A stretch of 64,000 bases of DNA from Ensifer sesbaniae (GCF_013283665.1 NZ_JABEKU010000001.1:1054001-1118000), one strand, 5' to 3'; positions 46,400 to 55,935 are shown, counted from the first letter of the stretch. Notes: generated from the sequence alone by a model not told the origin. Translations and numbers: made by a program.

Positions 46400-47206
46400 T
46401 TGCGTATCCGTTCTCTCGTGTTCCTTTCTGGAACCCTTTTGCTGTCGGCGAACGCCGCCTCTGCCGGTGACGGCCAATATTTCTGGTCCGGTGACTGGTA
46501 TCTGAAGGTCGGAGCCACCGGGTTCCTCGGCCCGAAATACGAAGGCGCCTCGAAGCGCATGTTCCAGGCCGCACCGCTGATCTCGCTCGGCAAGGCCGGC
46601 AGCACGGTCCGCTTCTCCTCGCGCAACGACAACATGTCCTATGCGCTGGTCGACCAGGGAAGTTTCCGTGCCGGTCTCGTCGGTAAGTTGATCTTCGAGC
46701 GCGATGCCGGCACCTCCAGCGATCTGAAGGGTCTCGATCCGATCAAGTTCGGCGGCGAAGTCGGTGGCTTTGCGGAGGTCTATCCGACCGATTGGCTGCG
46801 GGTGCGCGCCGAAGTCCGCCAGGGCATTCGCAGCCACCACGGCATCGTCGCCGATGTCGCGGCCGACGCCTTCACCGACGTCAGCAGCAATGTCCGCATC
46901 TCCGGCGGTCCACGCCTGACCGCTGCGACCAGCGACTACTACGGCGCTTATTATGGCGTGAATGACCGCGAGTCGGCCGCATCTGGTCTTGCCACGTATT
47001 ATCCGCATGGCGGCGTCGGATCCGCCGGCGTCGGCGCCGCGATCACTTGGCAGGCAACGGAGAAGCTCGAAACGAGTGCCTATGCCGAGTACCGGCGGTT
47101 GCTTGGCCCTGCCGCCGATTCCAGCCTCGTTCGCGAGCGCGGCAGCCGCAACCAGGTCCTGGTCGGCCTGTCGGCAACCTACCGCTTCGACTTCAGCCTT
47201 CCGTGA
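46400..47206 (+). CDS. MipA/OmpV family outer membrane protein
   Basis: 268 aa. TTG start with GGAG 8 bases before; signal peptide to about 22 (ASAGD). The body alternates as a beta-barrel, GATGFLGPKYEGA and GLSATYRFDFSLP at the ends being typical of MipA/OmpV. The terminal aromatic-rich strand fits outer-membrane insertion. Role unknown (scaffolding or porin-like in relatives). Confidence 0.8.
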   Translation: MRIRSLVFLSGTLLLSANAASAGDGQYFWSGDWYLKVGATGFLGPKYEGASKRMFQAAPLISLGKAGSTVRFSSRNDNMSYALVDQGSFRAGLVGKLIFERDAGTSSDLKGLDPIKFGGEVGGFAEVYPTDWLRVRAEVRQGIRSHHGIVADVAADAFTDVSSNVRISGGPRLTAATSDYYGAYYGVNDRESAASGLATYYPHGGVGSAGVGAAITWQATEKLETSAYAEYRRLLGPAADSSLVRERGSRNQVLVGLSATYRFDFSLP

Positions 47207-47276
47207 CAATGCGCCGGGCCGGCGCCGCGACGATCTCGCCGCTTGACCGGCCGGACGCGCGGCGTCAAACAGAAGC

Positions 47277-48236
47277 ATGAACACCTTTTCCGCCGATTCT
47301 GGCCGCGTCCATGACGCGCCGTCCAACAACTGGGTCTATCGCGTGATGCCGCGCGCGCTCTGGCCCTATGCGCAGCTCGCCCGTTGGGACCGCCCGATCG
47401 GCTGGCAATTGCTGCTGTTGCCCTGCCTCTGGTCCGTGGCGCTGGCTACCGGCGCGGTGGCGGGCACCGAGGCATTCTCGTTCGGCCGCTTCCTGTACCA
47501 TTGCTTCCTGTTCACCGCCGGCGCGATCGCCATGCGCGGCGCCGGTTGCACCTACAACGACATCGTCGACCACGACATCGATATGGAGGTTGCGCGCACC
47601 CGTTCGCGGCCGCTGCCGTCGGGGCGCGTCTCGCGTCTCCAGGCGAAGGTGTTCATGGTGCTGCAGGCGCTCGTCGGCCTCGTCGTGCTGCTGCAGTTCA
47701 ACACTTTTTCGATCGTGCTCGGCATCCTGTCATTGGCGGTCGTGGCGATCTATCCCTTCGCCAAGCGGTTTACCGATTGGCCGCAATTCTTCCTGGGCCT
47801 GGCTTTTTCCTGGGGTGCGCTGATGGGGTGGACGGCCGAGTTCGGCACGCTCTCGCTGGCAGCCGTGTTGCTCTATGGCGCGGCGATTGCCTGGACGATC
47901 GGCTATGACACGATCTACGCCTACCAGGACAGGGAGGACGACGAGCTGATCGGCGTACGTTCGACGGCACGGCGGTTCGGCGAAAATCCGCGGCCGTGGC
48001 TGATCGGCCTCTATGGCATCGCGACGCTGCTGCTGCTCATGTCCTTCATGGCCGCCGGTGCCGGCGCTGTCGCCTATATCGGCCTTCTGATTGCCGCGGC
48101 GATGCTGACCTACCAGATCCTGGTGTTGAATATCCACGATCCGGCGCAGTGTCTGGCGTTGTTCAAGTTCAATGGGGTCGTCGGCCTGATAATCTTTGCC
48201 GGTCTGGTGCTGGCGATTCTTATACGCCTGATATGA
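47277..48236 (+). CDS. ubiA: 4-hydroxybenzoate polyprenyltransferase
   Basis: 319 aa with about eight membrane helices. Two Asp-rich motifs are intact: AGCTYNDIVDHDIDMEVART and YDTIYAYQDREDDELIG. Attaches the polyprenyl tail to 4-hydroxybenzoate in ubiquinone synthesis. Ends at a good hairpin terminator. Confidence 0.93.
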   Translation: MNTFSADSGRVHDAPSNNWVYRVMPRALWPYAQLARWDRPIGWQLLLLPCLWSVALATGAVAGTEAFSFGRFLYHCFLFTAGAIAMRGAGCTYNDIVDHDIDMEVARTRSRPLPSGRVSRLQAKVFMVLQALVGLVVLLQFNTFSIVLGILSLAVVAIYPFAKRFTDWPQFFLGLAFSWGALMGWTAEFGTLSLAAVLLYGAAIAWTIGYDTIYAYQDREDDELIGVRSTARRFGENPRPWLIGLYGIATLLLLMSFMAAGAGAVAYIGLLIAAAMLTYQILVLNIHDPAQCLALFKFNGVVGLIIFAGLVLAILIRLI

Positions 48237-48239
48237 AAA

Positions 48240-48261
48240 ATCCTCCGTCGCGGCGGAGGAT
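48240..48261 (+). terminator. Terminator of ubiA
   Basis: ATCCTCCG (48240-48247) pairs with CGGAGGAT (48254-48261), 6-base loop, followed by CCTCTTC, directly after the stop codon. Confidence 0.75.
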
Positions 48262-48301
48262 CCTCTTCATACGTTCGGTTCGTCCCGGCAGCCCTGAAAG
48301 T

Positions 48302-48346
48302 GCTACAGCGACCTTTGCGCGTCTGATAGGACGTGCCGCGCTGTAG
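48302..48346. repeat. Rhizobial intergenic palindromic repeat, family B, partial copy
   Basis: Only the first palindrome of the family B element (GCTACAGCG...CGCGCTGTAG), in inverted orientation relative to 37254-37359, with several arm changes. It lies in the 446-base gap between ubiA and the DUF6101-type gene, which also holds a small gene at 48367-48471. Confidence 0.7.
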
Positions 48347-48366
48347 TGGCGGGCCGCAAAAAAGCG

Positions 48367-48471
48367 TCAGGCCCAGCTGATCTCGCGGGCGGCCTTGCGC
48401 TCCTTCGCCTCGTGACGCGCACGGAAGCTGGACAGGATGACGGCAACGGCGGCGGCGATATGCTTGTGCAT
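48367..48471 (-). CDS. Small 34-aa hypothetical protein
   Basis: 34 codons starting MHKHIAAAVAVILSSFRARH and ending ISWA. A strong ribosome binding site (AAGGAG, 8 bases before the ATG) and a hydrophobic stretch followed by a Lys/Arg/Glu-rich tail suggest a real small, possibly membrane-associated protein. No family recognised. The frame stops 20 bases before the family B repeat. Confidence 0.5.
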   Translation of the reverse strand: MHKHIAAAVAVILSSFRARHEAKERKAAREISWA

Positions 48472-48682
48472 CGGGTTTCTCCTTCTTTCGTGATCTTGGC
48501 TATGAAGCCGATATGGCACGAAGAAGGCGACGGATCTGTTTCCGTGGGAACATCTCGAGCAGTCCCAGAAAAACTGTGAATGCTTGCCGTACGGAGCCGC
48601 ATTGCAAAATCGGCGGCTCGGAAAACGACAACAGCCGACCGCAGGGAACGGCCGGCTGTCGCGCTGGAAGTGCTGCTGCGGA

Positions 48683-49249
48683 TCAGCTGCGGGCGATGAT
48701 CTCGCGCCCGTCGATCTTCATGTGAACGCCAAGCTTGCCGGTGGAACGACGCACGAGGAAACGCGGCCGGCGCTCGGCGAAGAAGGAGTGGCGCCGCCGC
48801 GGCTTGACCGGTGCGGTGCGCACGTCGCCGAGATGCTCTTCGAGCGGCCTTGCAACGCCGTCCGCTTCGACCATCAGCATCGGAATGCGATAGGCCTCCG
48901 CCCAGGCGCGCCAGTCAGCCGCGATGTCGGACAGATCGTGTGCGACGAGCAGCGGAACGCAGAGGTCCGGGTCGTCGTGATGAAGTTCCAGCGTCACTGT
49001 AACGTCTCCGTCGCCGTGATCGATCGCGCGAGCCGCGACCCCTTTGAATGCCCGCGCCGGCAATGCGATCGAAAGCGGCAGGCCGCTCGATGGTAGCACC
49101 TTGCGCAGAACTGCGCCACGCTCGTCCAGGCTGATCGTGACATTACCCGTATGACCGTGCAAAGCGTAGCTTGCCTGCTGTGGAAAGCGCTTCGGATCAA
49201 GACGGAGCGTGTTTTCGACCCATGCGGGTTGAGAGAGTGTATTGCGCAT
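48683..49249 (-). CDS. DUF6101-type hypothetical protein
   Basis: 188 aa from the ATG at 49249 (AAGGGCG upstream); the open frame further upstream has no support. Contains a small beta-rich domain (ALHGHTGNVTISLDERGAVL, VTVTLELHHDDPDLCVPLLV) and an Arg-rich C-terminus (RRRHSFFAERRPRFLVRRST). Matches my memory of a family confined to Rhizobiales; function unknown. Confidence 0.65.
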   Translation of the reverse strand: MRNTLSQPAWVENTLRLDPKRFPQQASYALHGHTGNVTISLDERGAVLRKVLPSSGLPLSIALPARAFKGVAARAIDHGDGDVTVTLELHHDDPDLCVPLLVAHDLSDIAADWRAWAEAYRIPMLMVEADGVARPLEEHLGDVRTAPVKPRRRHSFFAERRPRFLVRRSTGKLGVHMKIDGREIIARS

Positions 49250-49582
49250 TTCAATCGCCCTTGTTTTTCCTTGAGAGCCGGTATCCGGTCTTCTCGTCGG
49301 GACTTTTCGTCCTCTATGGGCTGGAGAATAGGCGCCCCCCTTTCCGAACGACTTAAGAATCGCGGTTAAGAAAACTTTGCGTTTTTCGATGGTTAGCAAA
49401 AGCCGACCGCTCAGGGTTTCCGTTTCGTCAACGGCTCGGACCGTCTTGTCCCGATCGGGCGCAACGCGGGGCGCCGGCCGTCGGCGAAAAGCCACACACA
49501 AGCCAGTGCTGCAATCATGACGCGTCAGAATTCTGTTTCGGGGATGGTTCGCCCACCCCATGGGTAACCGACGGGGCCAGGC
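49250..49582. other. Divergent promoter region, no gene
   Basis: 333 bases between divergent genes. Bases 49345-49405 are AT-richer and contain GACTTAAGAA and GGTTAAGAAA, a short imperfect direct repeat that could be regulatory. I see no coding sequence here. Confidence 0.4.
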
Positions 49583-52057
49583 ATGGTATCGACCTATCTC
49601 GACTACAGTCGCATCACGCGTGATTTGCGCAGCAGCCTCAACCGTGTTGCCCAGCAGCCGCAGATCGCGCGCGAAGCCGAGTATTACCGGGAAAACATCG
49701 GCAGCGTGAAAACCGTCGACGCGTTCCTCGACGACTACCGGCTCTATTCCTACGCGATGAAGGCGCATGGCCTGGAGGACATGACCTATGCCAAGGCCTT
49801 CATGCGCAAGGTTCTGGAAAGCGACCTCAAGGATGACAACAGTTTCGCCAACCGTCTCACGGATGAACGCTACCGCAATTTTGCACAAGCCTTCAACTTC
49901 AGTTCGGCAACCGCGGTGGCCCAAACCAACGCACAGCAGGATGCGCTGATCGGCCTCTACAACGAGCGTATCACCAATCTCGATACAGTCATGCGGCAGG
50001 AGATGGCCTATTTTGGCGCGGCCATGGATCTGGTCACCGATGTCGACCAGTTCCTGGGTAACGAAAAGCTGCGCAGCTTTGCCTTCACGGTGTTCGGACT
50101 GGACCCCAAGACATTTTCCTACGCGGATGTCCGCAATGCTCTGACCAGCGATCCCGCGACGCTTACGGCCAACCAGACGGCCGCCAAGACCCGGATGACG
50201 GAGGCGACGAAGCAGCTAACGGACCTCGGGGCACGCGACACGGCGCTTTCGCAGATCTCCAGCCTGACGGAGCAACTGGCCGCAGCGCCCGATGCCGAGA
50301 AGCCGGCCATCCAGGCGAAGATCGACGAGCAGAACGCGATCGTGGCCGATCTCGACGCCAGGCTGCCTCCGCGCGACCAGGCGCCTGCGCTGAAGGCGCA
50401 GCTCTCACTGGAGCTGACGACGCTCGACCGGCAGGTGCGCAGTCTCGATATCTATATCCAGCTAGCCTCGACGTTTAATTTCGATGCCGACGGCAGCGTG
50501 CCCGCCGGCGAGAAGGCAATCAGCGACGAAAAGAAGGCGCTGCTCAACGAGGCCTATGTCTTCGAGCGCCCTGGCGTCACACCGTCGGGCGCCGCACGAC
50601 TGACCGGCGCCGGGGCGTTGCTCAACAAGGAATACTACGAACAGACGATCGGCAGCATCACCACGGTCTCGGACCTGGTCGGCAATAGCCGTCTGTTCAA
50701 CTACATCGTCACGGCCTTCGGCTTGCCATCCGCGACGACGGTGCCCTCTACGGTCGAAAACATCCTGACCAGCGACATCAACGACCCCGAGAGCTACGTG
50801 AACAAATATGGCGGCGAATACAACGCCGCCTACAAGAAGATGTTCGCCGCCTTCAACTTCCAGACCGACGGCACGCTGCAGGCCGGCAAGGCGGCGCAGG
50901 ATGCGAACCAGATGAAGACGACGTCCGACGAGTACATGGTGCGCTACAACGACAAGAGCGATGCCGAGGACGAAGCTCTGGTCAAGCGCTTCAAGCTCCT
51001 GATCGGCACAATGAAATCGGTCGATGAACTGCTCGCCAACAACGACATGAAGAAATTCATGCTGCGGGCCTTCGGTCTCGAAAACGAGGATCTGAGCACG
51101 CGAACGTTGAAGCGTATTCTGACCAGCGACCTCAACGATCCCAAGAGCTATGCCAACACGCTGCGCGATGAGCGCTACGTCAAGCTGGTAAAGGCATTCA
51201 ACTTCAATCCGGACGGCACGCTCGGCGCACCGAAGCTGGCGCAGAGCGAAGCCGACATCATGAACACGGCCAAGGCCTACGTGATCGCCAAGTCCCGCTT
51301 TGGAACGGATGAAGAGAAGAAGGTCGCCAAGGATAAGGCGCAGGAGGAAGCCAAATACTACACTGCCGAGATCGAGAAGATCGAGACGCTCGACGCCTTT
51401 CTTGCGAACCGGCGTCTGGTCGACTTCGTTCTCGTCGGCGCCGGCATCGATCCGGAAACGGTCAAGACCGAATACCTCAAGGACATGTTCACGTCCGACC
51501 TGGACGATCCCAAGAGCTTCATCAATACCGATCCGAACGGGCTGAGATATCGCGAGATCGTCGCCTCCTTCAACTTCGATACGGACGGCAAGATCGTCCG
51601 GGGCGAGGCCGGCCAGATCCAGACCCGGCGCGGGTTGATCACCACGGTCGATCTCTATCTCAATCAGTCGCTCGAGGAGTCGGAAGGCGCCGACAACGGC
51701 GGCGTTCGCCTGGCGCTCTATTTCAAGCGCAAGGCGCCGGAGATCAACACGGCCTACGACATCCTGGCCGAGACCGCCCTGTTCCAGGTTATCAAGACGG
51801 CCTACAGCATGCCGGAGGGACTGCAGAACGCCAAGATCGAGGCGCAGGCCGCCTATATCGAGCGCGTCATCGACATCAAGGAGCTGCAGGACCCGGCGAA
51901 GCTCGAAAAGCTCCTGCAGCGGTTCACGGCGCTTTATGACGTCGAAAACAACACGGACGTCTCACCAGGGCTGGCGATCCTCAGCGGTAGCGGTGGTGGC
52001 GGTGTCAGCGCCGAGACGCTCCTGTCCCTCTCGCAATTGCGCGCAGGCGGTCGCTGA
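49583..52057 (+). CDS. Large protein of tandem DUF1217-like repeats
   Basis: 824 aa. About six repeats of roughly 100-140 residues share a core of EYY...I.SV.TVD.FL...RL..YA..A.GL, then LTSDLNDP.SY and ...F..AFNF. Clear starts are near residues 33, 130, 350, 475, 590 and 700. DUF1217 proteins with fewer repeats occur in flagellar gene regions of rhizobia, so a flagellar or surface role is possible, but no flagellar gene is nearby. A predicted coiled segment lies at about 195-300. No signal peptide; Gly-rich end. Confidence 0.75.
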   Translation: MVSTYLDYSRITRDLRSSLNRVAQQPQIAREAEYYRENIGSVKTVDAFLDDYRLYSYAMKAHGLEDMTYAKAFMRKVLESDLKDDNSFANRLTDERYRNFAQAFNFSSATAVAQTNAQQDALIGLYNERITNLDTVMRQEMAYFGAAMDLVTDVDQFLGNEKLRSFAFTVFGLDPKTFSYADVRNALTSDPATLTANQTAAKTRMTEATKQLTDLGARDTALSQISSLTEQLAAAPDAEKPAIQAKIDEQNAIVADLDARLPPRDQAPALKAQLSLELTTLDRQVRSLDIYIQLASTFNFDADGSVPAGEKAISDEKKALLNEAYVFERPGVTPSGAARLTGAGALLNKEYYEQTIGSITTVSDLVGNSRLFNYIVTAFGLPSATTVPSTVENILTSDINDPESYVNKYGGEYNAAYKKMFAAFNFQTDGTLQAGKAAQDANQMKTTSDEYMVRYNDKSDAEDEALVKRFKLLIGTMKSVDELLANNDMKKFMLRAFGLENEDLSTRTLKRILTSDLNDPKSYANTLRDERYVKLVKAFNFNPDGTLGAPKLAQSEADIMNTAKAYVIAKSRFGTDEEKKVAKDKAQEEAKYYTAEIEKIETLDAFLANRRLVDFVLVGAGIDPETVKTEYLKDMFTSDLDDPKSFINTDPNGLRYREIVASFNFDTDGKIVRGEAGQIQTRRGLITTVDLYLNQSLEESEGADNGGVRLALYFKRKAPEINTAYDILAETALFQVIKTAYSMPEGLQNAKIEAQAAYIERVIDIKELQDPAKLEKLLQRFTALYDVENNTDVSPGLAILSGSGGGGVSAETLLSLSQLRAGGR

Positions 52058-52107
52058 CGCGGACCCGGAAGTCTGGCGACCTCCTGCGGGGTGCACGAGC
52101 CCTCGGC

Positions 52108-52214
52108 CTACAGCGCCGCGCGTCTTTTCAGACGCGCAAAGGTCGCTGTAGCACTTTGATTTACTGCATGTCTTTGCCCTTAAATCGAGGTCGATCTAAG
52201 GAGACATGCAGTAG
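52108..52214. repeat. Rhizobial intergenic palindromic repeat, family B, full copy
   Basis: Both palindromes are present and nearly identical to 37254-37359. It fills the gap between two convergent genes, where its hairpins may act as terminators. Confidence 0.75.
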
Positions 52215-52226
52215 GGCCGCCCGCAA

Positions 52227-53660
52227 TCACCGGTCCGCGCGCAGCACCTTGTCAGGGTTCATGATGCCCGCCGGATCGAAGGCGTGCTTGATCCGTAGCA
52301 TCAGCTCGATCTCGATCGGCGACCGGATCTCCGCGAGCTCGTCGCGCTTCAACTGGCCGATGCCGTGTTCGGCCGAGATCGAGCCGTTGTATTTGAGAAC
52401 GATACCGTGGACGATCGCGTTGATCTCGCGCCAGCGATCGAGGAAGGCTTGCTTGTCGGCGTCGACCGGCTGCGAGATGTTGTAGTGGATGTTGCCGTCG
52501 CCCATGTGGCCGAAGGAGCAGATGCGCGCGCCGGGGATCGCCTTCATGACAGCGGCATCCGCCTCCTTCATGAAGGCGGGAATGCTGGAGACGGGCACCG
52601 AAACGTCGTGCTTGATCGAACCGCCCTCGGGCTTCTGCGCCGGCGACATGCTTTCGCGCATATGCCACAGCGCCTTGCCTTGCGTCTCGTTGGCAGCGAT
52701 CACGGCATTTTCGACGAGGCCGGCCGCAAATCCCTGTTCCAGAAGGTCGCTGACCATCCGCTCGGCGCTTTCGGCGGAATCGGAGGTGGAGATGTCGATC
52801 AGCGCGTACCAGGGGTGGACGGTTTCCAGCGGGTCGCGAACGCCGGGAATGTGCTTTGTCGTGAATTCAACGCCGAGCCGCGGCATGAGTTCGAAGCCCG
52901 TCAGCGCCGGCCCGCAAAGACTGGAGGCCCTGTCGAAGAGGGCGAGCGCATGCTCGACGCTGCCGACGCCGGCGAAGGCCACCTGGTGTCCGAGCGACTT
53001 CGGAAAGAGCTTGAGCACGGCGCCGGTGATGATGCCAAGCGTGCCCTCAGCGCCGATGAAGAGATCACGCAGGTCATAGCCGGTATTGTCCTTCTTCAGC
53101 CGGCGCAGCCCGTCCCAGATTTCGCCGGTCGGCAACACCACTTCGAGGCCGAGGCAAAGCTGGCGCATGTTACCATAGGCGAGCACCGCTGTACCGCCGG
53201 CATTGGTGGAGAGATTGCCGCCGATGCGGGCGGAGCCTTCCGATCCGAGCGACAGCGGGAACAGGCGATTGTGATCGTCGGCCGCCTTCTGGATGTCGGC
53301 GAGAATGCAGCCGGCGTCCGCCACGATCACGTTGCCGACCGGATCGACGTCGCGAATGCGGTTCAGCCGTTCGAGCGAAAGCACGATATCCGCCTTGCCT
53401 TCCCGTGGGATCTGGCCGGCGACGTGGCCGGTATTGCCGCCCTGCGGCACGATCGCCGTGCGGGTCGCGCTGGCGAGTTTCATGATGCGCGAAACCTCGT
53501 CGACCGAGCCGGGACGAAGCACCATCGGCGTCGTGCCGCGATAGAGCCCGCGGGATTCGACGAGATAGCGGGCCTTGTCCGCTTCGGCGGTCAGCGCATT
53601 GGCGCTGCCGACGATCTCGACGAAGGAGGCGATGAGTTCGGGGGAGGGAAGGGTCGTCAT
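52227..53660 (-). CDS. FAD-linked D-2-hydroxyacid (hydroxyglutarate-like) dehydrogenase
   Basis: 477 aa VAO-type flavoprotein. FAD domain: PQGGNTGHVAGQ, LGSEGSARIGGNLSTNAGG and GYDLRDLFIGAEGTLGIITG; C-terminal substrate domain: FGHMGDGNIHYN (metal-binding His) and SAEHGIGQLKR. Closest to D-2-hydroxyglutarate dehydrogenases; D-lactate dehydrogenase is the alternative. It follows the Sua5-type gene on the same strand after 125 bases. Confidence 0.83.
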   Translation of the reverse strand: MTTLPSPELIASFVEIVGSANALTAEADKARYLVESRGLYRGTTPMVLRPGSVDEVSRIMKLASATRTAIVPQGGNTGHVAGQIPREGKADIVLSLERLNRIRDVDPVGNVIVADAGCILADIQKAADDHNRLFPLSLGSEGSARIGGNLSTNAGGTAVLAYGNMRQLCLGLEVVLPTGEIWDGLRRLKKDNTGYDLRDLFIGAEGTLGIITGAVLKLFPKSLGHQVAFAGVGSVEHALALFDRASSLCGPALTGFELMPRLGVEFTTKHIPGVRDPLETVHPWYALIDISTSDSAESAERMVSDLLEQGFAAGLVENAVIAANETQGKALWHMRESMSPAQKPEGGSIKHDVSVPVSSIPAFMKEADAAVMKAIPGARICSFGHMGDGNIHYNISQPVDADKQAFLDRWREINAIVHGIVLKYNGSISAEHGIGQLKRDELAEIRSPIEIELMLRIKHAFDPAGIMNPDKVLRADR

Positions 53661-53785
53661 GGGCCTGCCTTCGTGTTGCGCCTGCGCGCGCTATCGGACC
53701 GGTCGATCTGAAGACACGATCCTCGGTTCGTATCGACTGCGATCATAACCGCAATCGCGGTGCGGAGGAGATGCCGCACGCCATC

Positions 53786-54760
53786 TCACCCGCGCGGCGC
53801 CGCCGCCCGCTGCAGCCGATCGATGATCGCTTCGCCCAATCCTTCCGAAGGGATCGGCCCGACGGCGATCGTCGCCGCCCCGCTGGCGTCCGCGCGCTTC
53901 ATGTAGTCGAAGAGATTGGCTGCCGCTTCGCGAAGATTTCCGGTCGGGCTGAGATCGAGAACCACGGCCGCCTGTTCCTCGCCGGCGATTCGGTCGCCGC
54001 CGAAGCGGATCAGCGCCTCACCGCTGCGCACATCGGCGGCATCAAGCCTGACGGCAGCGCCTGGCGCGTAGTGGGAGGCCAGCATGCCCGGCGCCTCGAT
54101 CGTTGCGCCCGCCGTTTCCGGCCGGATCACCGGACGATCGAGCAGGCGCTCGATCTCGGCGGCATCGAGGCCGCCCGGGCGCAGCAGCCGGATCTCGTTG
54201 CCGTCGACCTTGATGATCGTGGACTCCAAGCCGATTTCGGCTGGGCCGGCATCGAGAATCAGTTTCAGTTTCTCGCCGAGATCGGCATCGACATGGGCCG
54301 CACTGGTCGGGCTGATCTTGCCCGAGGTATTGGCGCTGGGTGCGGCGAGCGGCCGCCCGAAACTAGCGATCACCCGGCGCGAGAAGCCGTCGGGCATGCG
54401 GATGCCAAGCGTATCGAGGCCGGCCGAGGCAAGCGCGTGCACGGTGCTCTCCGGCCGCTGCGGCAGGATCAACGTCAGGGGGCCAGGCCAGAACGCTTCC
54501 GCCAGGCGTCGGGACATGGGGTCGAAGCGCACATGAGCCTCGGCCATGGCCATGTCGGAAACATGCGAGATCAGCGGATTGAAACGCGGCCGCCCCTTCA
54601 TCTCGTAGATGCGGCTGATCGCGTCGGGATTGGTCGCGTCGGCAGCAAGGCCATAGACGGTTTCGGTGGGAATGGCGACCGGTTCGCCTTCGGCAAGAAC
54701 GGCGCAGGCGCGTTCGATCGCGCGGTCCGGTTCAATACCCGTGTCGATGATCTCTGCCAT
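53786..54760 (-). CDS. L-threonylcarbamoyladenylate synthase, Sua5 type
   Basis: 324 aa from the ATG at 54760 (AAGGAAACGG upstream). N-terminal YrdC domain (IPTETVYGLAADATNPDAI, KGRPRFNPLI, PSANTSGKISPT) plus the C-terminal Sua5 domain joined by a linker. Makes threonylcarbamoyl-AMP for the t6A modification of tRNAs decoding ANN. The two-domain form distinguishes it from short TsaC. Confidence 0.9.
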   Translation of the reverse strand: MAEIIDTGIEPDRAIERACAVLAEGEPVAIPTETVYGLAADATNPDAISRIYEMKGRPRFNPLISHVSDMAMAEAHVRFDPMSRRLAEAFWPGPLTLILPQRPESTVHALASAGLDTLGIRMPDGFSRRVIASFGRPLAAPSANTSGKISPTSAAHVDADLGEKLKLILDAGPAEIGLESTIIKVDGNEIRLLRPGGLDAAEIERLLDRPVIRPETAGATIEAPGMLASHYAPGAAVRLDAADVRSGEALIRFGGDRIAGEEQAAVVLDLSPTGNLREAAANLFDYMKRADASGAATIAVGPIPSEGLGEAIIDRLQRAAAPRG

Positions 54761-54839
54761 GCCGTTTCCTTTCCGACGCTTCCTTAGCGGACGTGCCGGG
54801 AAAACAGAACGATTTTCTTTGCGGGGATCGGTTGCTGGC

Positions 54840-55439
54840 TCAGAGGCTGCGGATGATGCGGCGCAGCGCGTCGTCCCGCGCACCCAGCATCAGCACGTTC
54901 TTGAGAGCAACCTTTGGGTCGTCCGTGCGGAAGAGCAGCCCGTTGTCACGGACGTTGCGGTTGATGACCATCTGTCCGTCTTCGGCGTTCGGCTCGATCG
55001 CGACGGCGAAATACATGCGGGAATAGCCGCTCTGGATGCGGTCGAAGAAATGGGTCTCGTCACCAAGGTCGCTGAAGAAATTGGCGAAATAGAACGACCA
55101 GGTGATGTCCTTGGAAGGCGTCACCGCGGTGCGCGCCGCCGTCACATGGCAATAGCCGAGATGCGGCTTGCCGACGAGCGTGCGGTGGAAGATCAGCTTC
55201 GGGAACTGGATCGAGGCGTGAAAGCCATTGATCCGCCTGTGCGTCGTGTCGCCGGCGGTCGCGAGCTTCTTGCCGGTTCTGTCCGCGACTTCCTCATAGC
55301 TCAGATACCGCCGTTCGCCCGGCACCCATTGCCGGCGGTTGATCCGGCCGGTGCGCAGGAACTCGGTGTGGACTGCCGTCTTCGGCACGACCGCCGGCGG
55401 CTTCTCGGCCGCTGCGTCGTAATATCTGAATTTTGCCAT
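54840..55439 (-). CDS. Hypothetical protein, family not recognised
   Basis: 199 aa, soluble and basic, no signal peptide or membrane helix. Features: a tyrosine-rich N-terminus (MAKFRYYDAA), an Arg-rich RTGRINRRQWVPGERRYLSY segment, FHASIQFPKLIF, and an aromatic WSFYFANFFSDLG stretch. Sits just upstream of the Sua5-type gene on the same strand, 79 bases away. Coding is supported by its GC pattern and position; function unknown. Confidence 0.65.
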   Translation of the reverse strand: MAKFRYYDAAAEKPPAVVPKTAVHTEFLRTGRINRRQWVPGERRYLSYEEVADRTGKKLATAGDTTHRRINGFHASIQFPKLIFHRTLVGKPHLGYCHVTAARTAVTPSKDITWSFYFANFFSDLGDETHFFDRIQSGYSRMYFAVAIEPNAEDGQMVINRNVRDNGLLFRTDDPKVALKNVLMLGARDDALRRIIRSL

Positions 55440-55756
55440 GCGCCATCTGCCTGCGGGACATCCTCGTCCGCCGGCAAGCCTAGTGCCTTATGGTTAATGA
55501 AGGATTTCCTTTCGTTGGCGGAAGATGCGCCGGTACTTTCATGAAAATGTCGCAAACGGGCGAAGTCTTCCCGTGCCTGCGCCATATCGGCCACAAAAGG
55601 TGGCATATGCCCAATATTTGATCTATCTATCTGTTTATAAAGTGAAAAATTTCCAACGCCGGTTTGGGAGAACGGTTTCCATCGTGTCGTCATTCTGGAA
55701 TTGGATGTCGCTATCCGGCGTCTGCCAGGACGCCTTCCGCGCTTACATATCCCTAC
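55440..55756. other. AT-rich leader upstream of the cobalamin riboswitch
   Basis: About 320 bases between the divergent hypothetical gene and the riboswitch. The stretch 55610-55660 is strikingly AT-rich for this genome and contains TTGATC and TATAAAG elements, so the promoter for the riboswitch transcript probably lies there. I see no gene. Confidence 0.4.
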
Positions 55757-55935
55757 TCAAGGTGTCGCCTTCCAAAGGGGAGGCGGAGAATTGGGAAGCC
55801 GGTCAAATCCCGGCGCTGCCCCCGCAACGGTGGTGGAGCGAAGGCCTCGGCAAAAAGCCACTGGACGGTTCCGTCCGGGAAGGCGCCGGGCTGGTCCTTG
55901 GAAGGACGGCTCCTGAGCCCGGAAACCAGCCTTGA
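55757..55935 (+). promoter_or_regulatory. Cobalamin (B12) riboswitch aptamer
   Basis: Complete aptamer. Closing stem P1 is TCAAGG (55757-55762) with CCTTGA (55930-55935). The conserved core TTGGGAAGCCGGT (55791-55803) and GCTGCCCCCGCAACGGT lead to GCCACTGG (55857-55864). The B12 box AGCCCGGAAACCAGCC (55916-55931) follows, with CTGGT (55891-55895) pairing to ACCAG. Binds adenosyl- or methylcobalamin. Lies 117 bases upstream of gbcA, the only gene it can control here. Confidence 0.93.
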
